Shown: piece after piece, positions 29,011 through 38,807 of the stretch
Numbering within the stretch: the first letter of the stretch is position 1
Layout: the number at the start of each line of letters is the position of its first letter
Assembly (NCBI GenBank): GCA_000967895.1
Contig: FO203512.1
Span: 1,449,350-1,513,349, forward strand
Length of the DNA: 64,000 bases
Direction: 5' to 3'
Origin: Oleispira antarctica RB-8
Lineage (GTDB): Bacteria; Pseudomonadota; Gammaproteobacteria; Pseudomonadales; Oceanobacteraceae
Notes under the pieces: model-generated
Told to the model about the DNA's origin: nothing
Database searches by the model: none
The model's input: only the letters and a program-made list of their open reading frames with translations
Translations under genes and position numbers: made by a program

Positions 29011-29055
29011 TTATCGTTATTACTTGAGAGCCTGCTTCAGGCTTCTCGTTTTTAA

Positions 29056-29637
29056 TTAAGAATCGCTGGCAACCACTTCGATGAACTTACCCGGAATATA
29101 ATCGTTAGTATATGCCAAACCTAAGCGGTTTAAGTAAATCATACGATCGGCCTTGGTCGGGTCGAAATCGTCTAGATCTTGGCCGTTGGCTGCGAAGATC
29201 GCTTTAATATAAGTAACGTAGGCATTGTTTGGTTCCATGATCAACGCCGCGCCGCCTGCGTCAGGATTCACCTTGGCATTATCATCGTCATTCAACGTGA
29301 CTTTAACAACTACTGGAGTTTCGTCTTTTTGAAAATACACGTTGCGTGAGTGAGTGCGCTGTTGCGCCCAGAAATACGCCAGTTCTTTACTTTGAGTTAA
29401 GAAAACGGGATCTTGAGTTTCAAAGGTACGGTTACCAATGGTCTGCAAAGTACCTTGAGTGCGCTTAATCCAAGCAGTATCACCACCACCATGAAGGCCT
29501 TTGTTTTTAATGCCTTTCACTAAGCTAGAGGCTGTACCGTGATACCAAACATTTGAAGTGGCCATACTGCCGTCTTCAGACATTAAAGACGTGGCGTCTT
29601 TTAAATAATCCGGTGCGATAACGTTGTCTGTGCTCAT
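29056..29637 (-). CDS. Possible ADP-ribosyltransferase-fold protein, function unknown
   Basis: A cytosolic-looking protein of 193 residues. Features reminiscent of the H-Y-E group of ADP-ribosyltransferases are seen: WYHGTASSLVKGIKNKGL with His33, PVFLTQSKELAYFWAQQ with Tyr88, and the final strand IPGKFIEVV with Glu187. This is the same order as in KptA, PARP-like and toxin domains (YHGT, then a LT..AYA helix, then a C-terminal Glu). No signal peptide, no membrane segment and no adjacent antitoxin or macrodomain gene is evident. It stands 31 bp downstream of metG on the same strand. The assignment is inference from short motifs. Confidence 0.5.
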   Translation of the reverse strand: MSTDNVIAPDYLKDATSLMSEDGSMATSNVWYHGTASSLVKGIKNKGLHGGGDTAWIKRTQGTLQTIGNRTFETQDPVFLTQSKELAYFWAQQRTHSRNVYFQKDETPVVVKVTLNDDDNAKVNPDAGGAALIMEPNNAYVTYIKAIFAANGQDLDDFDPTKADRMIYLNRLGLAYTNDYIPGKFIEVVASDS

Positions 29638-29667
29638 GTGTTTCTAGTCTCTCTAAATATAGTGGTA

Positions 29668-31842
29668 TTAAAGTACGCGCATGCCAGGTTGTGCGCCGTC
29701 GTGGGGTTCTAAAATCCACAAGTCGCTACCACCAGGGCCTGCTGCGAGTACCATGCCTTCCGACATGCCAAATTTCATTTTCCGTGGGGCTAGGTTAGCC
29801 ACTACGATCGTTAATTTACCTTCAAGATCTTCTGGCTGGTACGCGGCCTTGATACCTGAAAATACGTTACGAGTTTCGCCATCACCAATGTCTAAAGTAA
29901 GCTGCAATAATTTATCAGCACCTTCGACGTGGTCGGCTTTTATAATTTTTGCGATACGTAAATCGACTTTAGCGAAATCTTCAAATTGAATTTCATCAGC
30001 GATCACTTCGTTACCGTCTTCACGTAACTTAGGTGCGTTGGCTAATTGTTCAGCAGCGCGACGTTCTTTTTCAAGTTTTCTACGTTCTTTATTACTCAGT
30101 TTCTTTTCTTCAACTGGCTCTGGAGTAGCTTCTTCAGCAGGCGCTTCACCATTAAGAATTGCTTCTTTGCGAAGGTCATCTTTAGTTTCTTCTAAGATGG
30201 CTTCAACATGCTTCAATTCAGCGCGGCCTAACATTGGTTTAAATTTGTTGATCTCGTGATCTAATAATATATTGGTGCGAGCTTCCCAATTTAAAGAGTC
30301 TAGATTTAAGAAAGTTTGGGTCTTTTCTGCAATATCAGGTAATACCGGCGCAAGGTAAGTAATTAACTGACGGAATAAGTTAAGCGCAACCGAGCAAATT
30401 TCGATAACTTCTTGCTCGCGGCCTTCTTCTTTGTTCATGGCCCACGGGGCTTTTTCTTGAATGTATTCGTTCGCACGATCGGCAAGGGTCATGATTTCTT
30501 TCATGGCTTTGCTGAACTCACGGTTCTCGTACATCTCTGCAATCACATCACCTTGGTCGATGAAGTGTTGAACCATTTCTTGCTCGACGCAAGTGCTGCT
30601 TAATTTACCGCCAGCTTTGAAAACAAAATTTCCTGTACGGCTAGCAATGTTAACCAGCTTATTAACCAAGTCGCTGTTTACGCGCTGTACGAAGTCTTCA
30701 AGATTTAAATCGAAGTCGTCTACTTTGTTGCTGAGTTTTGCAGCAAAGTAATAACGTAAATACGTTGGATCTAAGTGATTTAAGAAAGTACGGCCTTTAA
30801 TAAAAGTACCGCGAGACTTAGACATTTTTTCGCCGTTAACGGTTACGAAACCGTGAGCATTTACTGCTGTCGGTGTACGGTAATCCGCCGCGGTCAACAT
30901 AGCAGGCCAGAATAGGGCGTGGAAGTTGATGATGTCTTTACCGATGAAGTGGTAGACCTCAGTTTTATTCTCTCCATTCGGGCCTGGCTTCCAGTATTCA
31001 TCAAAGTCTAAACCGCGGGCTTTGCCTTCTTCGCTTTCGCAAAGGTTTTTAAAGCTGGCCATGTAGCCAATCGGTGCGTCTAGCCATACATAGAAGTATT
31101 TGCCGGGGGCATCTGGGATTTCAAAACCAAAGTAAGGCGCATCGCGGCTGATGTCCCATTCTTTTAAACCAGATTCTAGCCATTCAGCGAGTTTGTTGGC
31201 GACTTCTTCTTGCAATGTGCCAGAGCGAGTCCAGTCTTGTAGGAACTCTTGGAAGTCTGGAAGTTTGAAGAAATAATGTTCTGATTCTTTTTCAACGGGG
31301 GTCGCGCCCGAGATGGTTGAGAAAGGTTTGATCAATTCAGCCGGTGTGTAGGTTGCGCCACAGCTTTCGCAGTTATCGCCATACTGATCTTCAGCATGAC
31401 ATTTTGGGCATTGGCCTTTAACGTAACGGTCGGCTAGGAATAATTCTTTTACGGGGTCAAAAAGCTGTTTGATTTTACGAACAGAAATATGGCCTTTATC
31501 GCGACAAGCTTTGTAGATCTCTTCGCTCAGTTCACGGTTTTCTTCGGAGTGAGTCGAGTGGAAATTGTCGAAGTTCACTTGGAAAGCAGCAAAATCGGCT
31601 TCGTGTTCAGCTTTGACGTTGGCGATTTGCTGTTCTGGTGTTAAGCCTTCTTTTTCTGCGCGCAACATGATGGCGGTACCGTGTGCATCATCGGCACAAA
31701 CATAGGTACATTGATGTCCGCGTGCTTTTTGGAAGCGTACCCAAATATCGGTTTGGATGTATTCCAATAAGTGGCCAAGATGGATCGAGCCATTGGCGTA
31801 GGGAAGTGCGCTGGTTACCAGTATCTTGCGTTGATCAGTCAT
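29668..31842 (-). CDS. metG: Methionyl-tRNA synthetase MetG
   Basis: Charges tRNA-Met. Class I signature HLGH at residues 21-24 and KMSKS at 339-343. The zinc knuckle has four cysteines ([17 protein letters not shown]), as in the long zinc-containing form. The C-terminal EMAP-II-like domain (about 620-724), a tRNA-binding dimerisation module, follows an E/K-rich linker. Length (724) is slightly above E. coli (677) because of this linker. The stop is 31 bp before the ADP-ribosyltransferase-like gene, and the upstream region is a 325-bp structured gap. Confidence 0.96.
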   Translation of the reverse strand: MTDQRKILVTSALPYANGSIHLGHLLEYIQTDIWVRFQKARGHQCTYVCADDAHGTAIMLRAEKEGLTPEQQIANVKAEHEADFAAFQVNFDNFHSTHSEENRELSEEIYKACRDKGHISVRKIKQLFDPVKELFLADRYVKGQCPKCHAEDQYGDNCESCGATYTPAELIKPFSTISGATPVEKESEHYFFKLPDFQEFLQDWTRSGTLQEEVANKLAEWLESGLKEWDISRDAPYFGFEIPDAPGKYFYVWLDAPIGYMASFKNLCESEEGKARGLDFDEYWKPGPNGENKTEVYHFIGKDIINFHALFWPAMLTAADYRTPTAVNAHGFVTVNGEKMSKSRGTFIKGRTFLNHLDPTYLRYYFAAKLSNKVDDFDLNLEDFVQRVNSDLVNKLVNIASRTGNFVFKAGGKLSSTCVEQEMVQHFIDQGDVIAEMYENREFSKAMKEIMTLADRANEYIQEKAPWAMNKEEGREQEVIEICSVALNLFRQLITYLAPVLPDIAEKTQTFLNLDSLNWEARTNILLDHEINKFKPMLGRAELKHVEAILEETKDDLRKEAILNGEAPAEEATPEPVEEKKLSNKERRKLEKERRAAEQLANAPKLREDGNEVIADEIQFEDFAKVDLRIAKIIKADHVEGADKLLQLTLDIGDGETRNVFSGIKAAYQPEDLEGKLTIVVANLAPRKMKFGMSEGMVLAAGPGGSDLWILEPHDGAQPGMRVL

Positions 31843-32167
31843 GTTGCTACAGGCTTAATTCGTGGCTTAAAGAAAGGCGGCGATTGTAGCACACGATTAA
31901 CTTGCTAAAAAGATGGGGTATATTTTAAAGGTTGTTACGTTTTTCTTTTGAAACGCCGTGCGCTAAGGGTTGAAATTGCGCTGTATTAGGTGATTCCTTT
32001 CAGGGGACGCCGTGAACCCTAGCCGTTGCAGGTTTTCACGGCGCTACGCTCCATTGCGAAATACGGCGTGCCGCAGAACGAAGTACCCAGCACCGATCTT
32101 TGAGCAAATCGATGGAAGATTCAGCGCAACGGCGTTGTTTAAAGAAACCAACGCCTTAAAAAGTAAG
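31843..32167. other. Intergenic region of 325 bp with structured, locally GC-richer centre
   Basis: Holds the metG upstream region and the 3' end of the CNNM gene. Two inverted repeats are visible: GCCGTGAA/TTCACGGC at 32009-32042 and GGCGTTG...CAACGCC at 32131-32155 (11-bp arms with one mismatch). Neither has a T tract. No convincing ORF; a short frame across it on the plus strand looks incidental. The centre is richer in G and C than the flanks, compatible with a small dispersed repeat element. Confidence 0.55.
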
Positions 32168-33430
32168 CTACTTATCAAATACCCGAGAAAGCTTCACTAG
32201 ATTATCTTCAACCTTAAGAATCTCAATGCGCTTGTCTTCAAGGGTTAAACAAGCAGGGCCATCAGGAATAGTTTCTAGATACTCAACAATCAAACCACTG
32301 AAGGTTTTTGGACCGTCGGTATTAAAGTCCCAACCCAATGCTTTGTTGATGTCACGAATATACGCCGTACCATCGACCAAAGTGCTGCCATCGTTTAAAC
32401 GTTTAAAATCTGGGTTCTCAATCGCAGCCGTATCAGTGGTGAATTCACCAACGATTTCTTCCAGAATATCTTCTAGCGTACAAATACCTTGAACATCACC
32501 GTATTCGTCAACCACTAAAGCAATGCGTCGCTGCTGCTTTTGGAAGTTAAACAACTGAGTATGCAGCGGCGTGCTCTCAGGGATGAAATACGGGTCACGG
32601 CATTCTTGCAAAATATCGCTTTTGTTAAAATCAGGATTGGTTAAAAAACGACTGGCATTACGAGTATGGAGCATGCCAACCACCGCATTAATATCATCGC
32701 GGTAAACCGGCAGACGAGTATGCTGAGTCGTGCGTAATTGAGTGATGATGTCTTCAATATCATCCTCTAAATTGATCGCAAGTATTTCACTCCGCGGCAC
32801 CATAATATCATTTACGGCCATCTTCTCTAAATCAAGAATACTGATCAGCATGCGTTGGTGTCGCTTAGGAATCATCGTTCCAGCTTCATGCACCACTGTG
32901 CGTAACTCTTCAGTGCTTAAATTATCTGGGGTTGCATTAATATCGACCCTCACCAACTTTAACAAGGCATTAGCAATGGTATTCACAAACCAGACGAAGG
33001 GCGTTAATACCCACTGCATGCCCACTAAAATACGTGAAGCAGGGAAAGCAACCTTCTCAGGATGAATGGCCGCTAATGTTTTAGGGGTCAGCTCAGCAAA
33101 AATTAGAACGACTAATGTGAATAAAATAGTATTCACAAAAACCGCTAAGTCAGGGTTATCTGGCCATAAGCGTTGGCTAATGATTGTCGCGAGTGCCGCA
33201 GCAGCGAAGTTAACAAGATTATTGCCTGTTAAAATAGTACCGATTAGGCGATCTGGCTTTTCTAAAAGGCTGGATGCGCGCATCGCTCCCTTGTGTTTAT
33301 TCTTCGCCATGTGACGCAACCGATAGCGATTGAGAGACATCATGCCAGTTTCAGAACTGGAGAAAAAACCAGAGAGTATTATGAGTAAAAACAGTATGCC
33401 GAAAAGAATACTGAGGGGGACGTCATTCAA
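32168..33430 (-). CDS. CNNM/CorC-family divalent-cation transporter (YfjD-like)
   Basis: Magnesium/cobalt efflux-type protein. N-terminal DUF21 membrane domain (about 1-190, four helices, with FFSSSETGMMSLNRYRL), a CBS-domain pair (about 205-325, including VPRSEILAINLED and VVDEYGDVQGICTLEDILEEIVGE) and a C-terminal CorC_HlyC domain (to residue 418). Length 420 is normal. The start is TTG at 33430 with AAGGA 7 nt upstream; the next in-frame Met is about 30 residues in. Transcribed with ypjD upstream (50 bp gap). Confidence 0.9.
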   Translation of the reverse strand: MNDVPLSILFGILFLLIILSGFFSSSETGMMSLNRYRLRHMAKNKHKGAMRASSLLEKPDRLIGTILTGNNLVNFAAAALATIISQRLWPDNPDLAVFVNTILFTLVVLIFAELTPKTLAAIHPEKVAFPASRILVGMQWVLTPFVWFVNTIANALLKLVRVDINATPDNLSTEELRTVVHEAGTMIPKRHQRMLISILDLEKMAVNDIMVPRSEILAINLEDDIEDIITQLRTTQHTRLPVYRDDINAVVGMLHTRNASRFLTNPDFNKSDILQECRDPYFIPESTPLHTQLFNFQKQQRRIALVVDEYGDVQGICTLEDILEEIVGEFTTDTAAIENPDFKRLNDGSTLVDGTAYIRDINKALGWDFNTDGPKTFSGLIVEYLETIPDGPACLTLEDKRIEILKVEDNLVKLSRVFDK

Positions 33431-33480
33431 GACGAGATCCTTGCGTTATTTTGAAAGCGCAAGGATAACAAAAATTATGC

Positions 33481-34284
33481 TTAGAGTACTAATTCCAATA
33501 CGAATTTAGAGCCAAAATAAGCCAAAATTAAGAAACTAGTACCCACTAAGGTCCAACGGCTTGCGGTAATACCTCTCCAGCCGAAGTTAAAACGACCAAA
33601 TAAGAGCGTCGCGTAGACCAGCCAAGACATAATGCTTAAGGCTGTTTTATGCAATAAATGTTGTCCCTGAATATCAATGATATAGGGCCAGCCAATCACG
33701 AAAGCGGCGGTTAGCAGCACCATTCCGATCCAGATCATTTCAAATAATAACGCGTCCATGGTTTGTAATGGTGGTAAAGCCTTAACTAGCCCAGAAGTAT
33801 TGTGGCTTTTCAGCTGTTTGTTTTGCAGGTAAAGCAAGATCGCTTGAATCGCCGCAATGACTAAAATGCTGTACGCCAGAATAGATAAAATAATGTGCCA
33901 GCCCAAACCGCCCGTTAATTGCGAGACTTTGTCTGAATTAGGCGTAATCGTATCAATTAATATGATTAACGCGGCCATAGGAAACACACCGATTAATAAG
34001 TTTTCCAGCGGTTTGCTGACACTGCTAATGATCACTAAAAGACTAATGACGAGAGAAATTAAAATGCCGACATTAAAGAAACCAAAGTTAAAACCTCCGT
34101 ATTGAACAACGGAGCCCGCCAGCAATAGCGCATGAAGAATGCCCGCAATGGAACCCAGAGTAAGAACGAGGGTTTTGTTTGCTTCTTTTTTGTGGTTCAG
34201 CGTTTGCCATTGACGAAAAGCACCGAATAAATATAAAAGTGCGGCAGGGTAAGCAAAAAAGGCTGCGCTGTAAGTTCCGCTCAT
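33481..34284 (-). CDS. ypjD: YpjD-like inner-membrane protein (CcsA/CcmC superfamily)
   Basis: Eight or so transmembrane helices in 267 residues, with the cytochrome c assembly (CcsA) domain core GLGWHIILSILAYSILVIA near residue 125 and conserved histidines (His129, and HLLHKTALSIMSW near 222-235). YpjD homologues lie next to ffh in many gammaproteobacteria, as here, transcribed divergently. In E. coli the protein has been linked to membrane-protein quality; heme handling is inferred from the fold. Ribosome site AAAGGA about 10 nt upstream. Confidence 0.85.
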   Translation of the reverse strand: MSGTYSAAFFAYPAALLYLFGAFRQWQTLNHKKEANKTLVLTLGSIAGILHALLLAGSVVQYGGFNFGFFNVGILISLVISLLVIISSVSKPLENLLIGVFPMAALIILIDTITPNSDKVSQLTGGLGWHIILSILAYSILVIAAIQAILLYLQNKQLKSHNTSGLVKALPPLQTMDALLFEMIWIGMVLLTAAFVIGWPYIIDIQGQHLLHKTALSIMSWLVYATLLFGRFNFGWRGITASRWTLVGTSFLILAYFGSKFVLELVL

Positions 34285-34432
34285 GCCTGTTTATTCCTTT
34301 GAATATGGTGAGAAGGTGTTGATTAGGGCAAAAGTTTCTCACAACCAAGGGATAAGGCCAAGCTCGGGTAGCAATGTTGAGCCGATATTTGTACAATCGG
34401 TGACTTAATTTCGTTGTGATTGACATAAGCCC

Positions 34433-35812
34433 ATGTTTGATAGCTTAACAGACCGCCTGGGTGGTGCCTTAAAAAGCATTACTGGCCAGGCCAAACTGAC
34501 CGAAGAAAATATTAAAGACACTATGCGCGAAGTGCGTATGGCGTTATTGGAAGCCGATGTTGCGTTACCGGCGGTAAAAGCATTTACCGACCGTGTAAAA
34601 GAGCGTGCTATTGGTTCCGAAGTAATGACCAGCCTAAATCCAGGCCAGGCATTCTTAAAAATTGTTAACGATGAATTGCGCGATGTGATGGGTGAGGCTA
34701 ATGAAGGCCTTAACCTAGCGGTACAGCCGCCTGCAATTATCTTAATGGCGGGTTTGCAGGGTGCGGGTAAAACCACGACTGCTGCAAAACTGGCTCGCTT
34801 CTTAAAAGAGCGCGATAAGAAAAAAGTCATGATGGTATCGGTCGACGTTTATCGTCCTGCCGCGATCAAGCAGCTTGAAACCTTATCGACAGAAGTGGGT
34901 TCGTTATTCTTCCCGTCTGATATCAGTCAGAAGCCGATTGATATTGCGAAAGCTGCTATTCAAGCGGCTAAGACACAATTCGCTGATGTTTTGATCGTCG
35001 ATACGGCAGGTCGTTTAGCCATCGATGAAGAAATGATGGGCGAGATTAAAGACTTGCACTCCGCTATTTCTCCGCAAGAAACTTTGTTCATCGTTGATGC
35101 GATGACAGGGCAAGATGCGGCGAATACAGCGAAAGCCTTTAATGATGCATTACCCCTTACCGGTGTGATTTTAACCAAAGCCGATGGTGATGCGCGTGGT
35201 GGTGCTGCGCTTTCTGTGCGTCATGTAACGGGCAAGCCGATTAAGTTCATGGGTATGGGTGAGAAAACAGAGGCACTAGAGCCTTTCCACCCAGATCGTG
35301 TGGCGTCTCGTATTTTAGACTTGGGTGATATCATGACCCTTGTCGAAGATGCCGAGCGCAAAATCGATAAGAAAAAAGCCGACAAACTCACGCAAAAATT
35401 AAAAGCCGGTAAAGGTTTTGATTTAGAAGATTTTCGCGATCAGTTGCGCCAAATGAATAACATGGGCGGTATTACCTCTATGTTAGACAAGCTTCCAGGT
35501 ATGAGCGGCATGGCTAACATGGCGAAGCAAACCGACGCGGCTGAAGGTCAGTTTAAGCAAATGGATTCTATTATTTGTTCAATGACTCCAATGGAGCGTC
35601 ATTTTCCAGATAAAATTAATGGTTCTCGTAAGAAGCGTATTGCGCGTGGGTCGGGTACTCAGATTCAAGACATCAACCGCTTGCTAAAGCAACATAAGCA
35701 AATGCAAAAGATGATGAAGAAAATGACAGCTAAAGGCGGCATGAAGAAAATGATGCGCGCTATGGGTGGAATGACGGGCGGTGGAGGCGGAATGCCTCCG
35801 ATGATGCGTTAA
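34433..35812 (+). CDS. ffh: Signal recognition particle protein Ffh
   Basis: GTPase that binds signal sequences of nascent inner-membrane proteins together with 4.5S RNA. The N domain occupies 1-90, and the G domain (about 95-290) has the P-loop GLQGAGKTT and VDTAGR. The Met-rich M domain (about 330-430) holds the hydrophobic groove and the RNA-binding helix-turn-helix, with a Gly/Met-rich end GGGGMPPMMR. In Pseudomonas the rpsP-rimM-trmD-rplS operon usually follows; here a large membrane protein gene and a terminator follow instead. Confidence 0.96.
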   Translation: MFDSLTDRLGGALKSITGQAKLTEENIKDTMREVRMALLEADVALPAVKAFTDRVKERAIGSEVMTSLNPGQAFLKIVNDELRDVMGEANEGLNLAVQPPAIILMAGLQGAGKTTTAAKLARFLKERDKKKVMMVSVDVYRPAAIKQLETLSTEVGSLFFPSDISQKPIDIAKAAIQAAKTQFADVLIVDTAGRLAIDEEMMGEIKDLHSAISPQETLFIVDAMTGQDAANTAKAFNDALPLTGVILTKADGDARGGAALSVRHVTGKPIKFMGMGEKTEALEPFHPDRVASRILDLGDIMTLVEDAERKIDKKKADKLTQKLKAGKGFDLEDFRDQLRQMNNMGGITSMLDKLPGMSGMANMAKQTDAAEGQFKQMDSIICSMTPMERHFPDKINGSRKKRIARGSGTQIQDINRLLKQHKQMQKMMKKMTAKGGMKKMMRAMGGMTGGGGGMPPMMR

Positions 35813-36141
35813 CCTGAGTAGCTTGATTTTGAGACTAATGTGATATCGTCATTTCGCATGGTTTAAGTAAATAACGGCTTATATTCTTGAAGAGTATAAG
35901 TCGTTTTTTTTGTAATTTGAAAAATGTCGATGTATCGCGAGCAATCGCATGGCGAGAAGGCTGTTGTAGCCTTTGTTGATAATAATGTTTTCTTTGATAA
36001 ACTTATTGTGTGGCTAATACTTGAGCGTGAATAGTTACGTCGTATCAGCATGATTCAGAACAAGGTGGGCAAGCTAGCGATGTTTGCTAGCAAACTTTAA
36101 AATATTGTTTATTGCTATAAAACTTCATATAAGGAAATAAA
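35813..36141. other. Intergenic region of 329 bp after ffh
   Basis: Contains the ffh terminator (annotated separately) and the upstream region of the membrane protein gene. A perfect 14-bp palindrome, GTTTGCTAGCAAAC, occurs at 36082-36095, with a related GCTAGC about 10 bp before it; it ends 46 bp upstream of the next start and may be an operator. No coding potential is seen. Confidence 0.5.
35873..35912 (+). terminator. Rho-independent terminator after ffh
   Basis: The hairpin pairs AACGGCTTATA with TATAAGTCGTT around a short loop and is followed by a run of eight T. It lies 61 bp after the ffh stop. Confidence 0.86.
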
Positions 36142-38046
36142 ATGGCTTTTGATTATGGCTCGATTAATCTAGGCGTAAAAAACCCGTTCAAATTAGAAGG
36201 CGCTGTCTCCGCTATTCGGGGTATGGCTATTTTAATTGCGGGTGTGTATCTACTGGTATCAGCTGCGAGTGAAGTGAAAGTCGATCCTGTTCGTGGCTGG
36301 ATTTTAATGATCTTTGGTATCATTATATTAGGTGCAGGGCTTAGGGATGCTGGCCAAGGTATTTATGCTACATTACGATATTTTGTTGGGCGTAATCACC
36401 CCGCGTCACTTGCGCGAAATAAAAGTGCCTCCGAGAGTTCGACGGCCAAAGAAGAGGCACATTATACGGCGTATACCGATAAGCAATTGGAAGAGATGCT
36501 TATGGGGCGAAAGAATACAACGTTCACAGAGCCCGAAGGATTTCTGTCTCGTTTAATTCATACTTTAATTCCAAAATTACTTTTTTTACCTTACCCCATT
36601 CGTAATCTAGCTCAGCGTTTATTTGGTGCGTGGGTCGCGACGCTAGTTGCTCTGGTTTCTTATGGTTTGGTAGCTTTTGTTTCTGTTATGGGGTTTGCTG
36701 GTGATGCGGGGGAAATTGCATTTCCTGTTTATTCTGCTTTTCTACTGCTTTATTTATTATTTTCTTGGCGTTCTGCCAGTCGTCCTATTGAGCGCGATGC
36801 CCAAAAATCAGTTGAAAGCTTGGGCATGGGATCGTTGGTTAAAATTATTTCGTTATCGCTTATTTTACCAGTTCTAGTTGGAATAGCGGTTTCGTGGATC
36901 ATGAATGAGACTAAGATATCAAAACTCGATGTCGACAATTTCATCGCGGGCTTACCGTCATTACATGTTGGTTTGTATTTATTAGGCTTATTGGTCTTAG
37001 CAGTAAGTGCCAGTGTGATTATTTTTATTATGCTGCGAAAACGTTTACAACATGCGGAACCGGTTTCTGAGGTTTCTGAATTAAGAGACAATTGGCAAGC
37101 TTCTATTCATCCCAATGAAGTGTTTATTAATTTGGATAATCTGGTGATGGCTAATCGTCGCTATAAAGAAGTGCCTAACCGTGTGTATCGTGAAATTGAT
37201 CCTAAATTAATAGGGCAGATTGATGGTAAAGGTTCCTTTAAGGGGGAGTTACTTCAAGAAGTGCAGCCAATTGTTAAGCCGCTTATGTTGGGTGATTTAT
37301 TTAATAAAATGCGCTTGCTTTCATTGATTTTAGGTAATGTATTGTTCGTGGTAGCTGTATTGTTAATGATGGCATTTGCTTATGGTGTTATTGATATTTA
37401 CGAGTTTTCAAAAGGTATTAATTTTTCTAATGCTAAAAATTTTTTAGCGTCTCAATACGCAATGGAGGGCGCTAATTTACTAATCATGGCGCTCCATTTT
37501 TTATTGGTAGGATTTTTAGTAAAAACGTTTGCAAAGTTATTGAGTAACAGTGCACACCTTTTCTTTGCTGAAATGCAGTTTGAATCATTGCTTGTGTATT
37601 TTAAATGCGAAGGTACGTTTACGGAATCTAAACTATCTACTGGGATGGGAATACATGATAGTACTCGTTCTGAAAATACCGTAGTGCGCAGTAGTCTCAG
37701 TCCTTGGATAATAGTTTCGCGTCTTACTACAACGATATTCGCAGCGACAGGGATTAAAAATTTAGAATATCCAAGACACATAATGAGTTTGAATAAAGAC
37801 GATGCTGAATTGGCCTCAATCAAAGAAGATGTGATGTCTTTCTTAAATGACCGAGAAGCTATTGCCTCGATTACCAGTGAGCGTGATTTGGGTAATGCCT
37901 CACAACTTCATCAACTTAATCAGCAAACAAGGGCTATGCCTATGTCTCCTGCATTAGGCCAAGATGAGCAAGCTGAAGCCGCAGGTTTCTTAAGGCAAGA
38001 GAGTGCAAGGGTTGACACGGATAGTGGTATTGTCGATGAGCGTTAA
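36142..38046 (+). CDS. Large multi-pass membrane protein, function unknown
   Basis: A 634-residue protein with at least eight hydrophobic helices in three groups: two near 26-70, two near 160-215, two near 228-300 and two near 390-465. A soluble loop of about 90 residues (71-160), a second from 305 to 390, and a C-terminal cytosolic tail rich in E, Q and A follow. I do not recognise the family. A ribosome site AAGGAAAT precedes the ATG. It occupies the place after ffh where rpsP normally lies in relatives. Monocistronic with its own terminator. Confidence 0.7.
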   Translation: MAFDYGSINLGVKNPFKLEGAVSAIRGMAILIAGVYLLVSAASEVKVDPVRGWILMIFGIIILGAGLRDAGQGIYATLRYFVGRNHPASLARNKSASESSTAKEEAHYTAYTDKQLEEMLMGRKNTTFTEPEGFLSRLIHTLIPKLLFLPYPIRNLAQRLFGAWVATLVALVSYGLVAFVSVMGFAGDAGEIAFPVYSAFLLLYLLFSWRSASRPIERDAQKSVESLGMGSLVKIISLSLILPVLVGIAVSWIMNETKISKLDVDNFIAGLPSLHVGLYLLGLLVLAVSASVIIFIMLRKRLQHAEPVSEVSELRDNWQASIHPNEVFINLDNLVMANRRYKEVPNRVYREIDPKLIGQIDGKGSFKGELLQEVQPIVKPLMLGDLFNKMRLLSLILGNVLFVVAVLLMMAFAYGVIDIYEFSKGINFSNAKNFLASQYAMEGANLLIMALHFLLVGFLVKTFAKLLSNSAHLFFAEMQFESLLVYFKCEGTFTESKLSTGMGIHDSTRSENTVVRSSLSPWIIVSRLTTTIFAATGIKNLEYPRHIMSLNKDDAELASIKEDVMSFLNDREAIASITSERDLGNASQLHQLNQQTRAMPMSPALGQDEQAEAAGFLRQESARVDTDSGIVDER

Positions 38047-38073
38047 TAAATAATACTCATCTTGTTGTTGAAT

Positions 38074-38117
38074 TAAAAGCGACGTCTATTTTTTTAAATA
38101 GACATCGCTTTTTTTAT
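38074..38117 (+). terminator. Rho-independent terminator, possibly bidirectional
   Basis: AAAAGCGACGTCTATTT pairs with AAATAGACATCGCTTTT (one mismatch) and is followed by T on the plus strand; an A run before it supplies T on the minus strand. It lies between two convergent genes. Confidence 0.87.
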
Positions 38118-38149
38118 GCCTGTTCTGTAGAAACGTATTTTATAGAACG

Positions 38150-38782
38150 TTAAACATTGTTATCGTCTTGCCAGCGTTCAGGAGTATAGGTAAATATCGG
38201 CAGTTGCCATTGCCATTTTAAGGCGCTCATACGCAATAGTAGTCCCACGCTAAACGAAGCTAGCAACGTTGTATCTTCGTTAATTCCCAACTTTCGCATC
38301 TGCAAATACATGAGTGCGACCACCAATGCTACGCTAGCATAGAGTTCTCTGTGCAAAATTTCTGGAGGGCGGTTGCATAATACGTCCCGTAAAATGCCAC
38401 CAAAAATTCCCGTAATAATCCCTGCGATAACGACGACTGCGGGCTCATAACCTAGGGTTAGGCCGACATTACAGCCGATTAAAGTAAACGTGATGAGACC
38501 AATAGCATCCAAGACTAAGAACAGCTGTTGCAGTTTGTGTACTATTTTGGCAATGAAAATAGTACATAAGCCAGCGCCAATGGTGAGATAAATATATTGA
38601 GGGTGTTGAGTCCAGTTAACTGGGAAGTTGCCCAGTAAAATGTCTCGAACTGTGCCGCCGCCTAACGCGGTGATAAAGGCAACTAAAGAGACTCCAAATA
38701 AGTCCATGTTACGTCGGCCAGCCGCGAGGGCGCCGGTCATGGCTTCAGCGGTAATCGCTATAAGATAGGCAAGGGATAGCAT
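38150..38782 (-). CDS. TRIC/UPF0126 family transporter, YicG-like glycine transporter
   Basis: Seven transmembrane helices arranged as two repeats, each with a Gly-rich GGTVRD or GGILRD motif (TALGGGTVRDILLG and GIFGGILRDVLCNR), typical of the UPF0126/TRIC family. E. coli YicG and YadS of this family have been reported to move glycine. The open frame begins at TTG 38788, but ATG 38782 gives the normal start LSLAYLIAIT. A tandem glycine riboswitch lies immediately upstream on the same strand, which fits glycine export or uptake and supports the function. Monocistronic. Confidence 0.86.
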   Translation of the reverse strand: MLSLAYLIAITAEAMTGALAAGRRNMDLFGVSLVAFITALGGGTVRDILLGNFPVNWTQHPQYIYLTIGAGLCTIFIAKIVHKLQQLFLVLDAIGLITFTLIGCNVGLTLGYEPAVVVIAGIITGIFGGILRDVLCNRPPEILHRELYASVALVVALMYLQMRKLGINEDTTLLASFSVGLLLRMSALKWQWQLPIFTYTPERWQDDNNV

Positions 38783-38807
38783 ACACAATACTCGTGTCTG
38801 TTTGCCC

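Noticed and set aside
32012-32200. 62-codon plus-strand frame in the structured gap upstream of metG
   Set aside because: Covers inverted repeats and the end of the CNNM gene, with no ribosome site or homology evident; kept only as non-coding structure.
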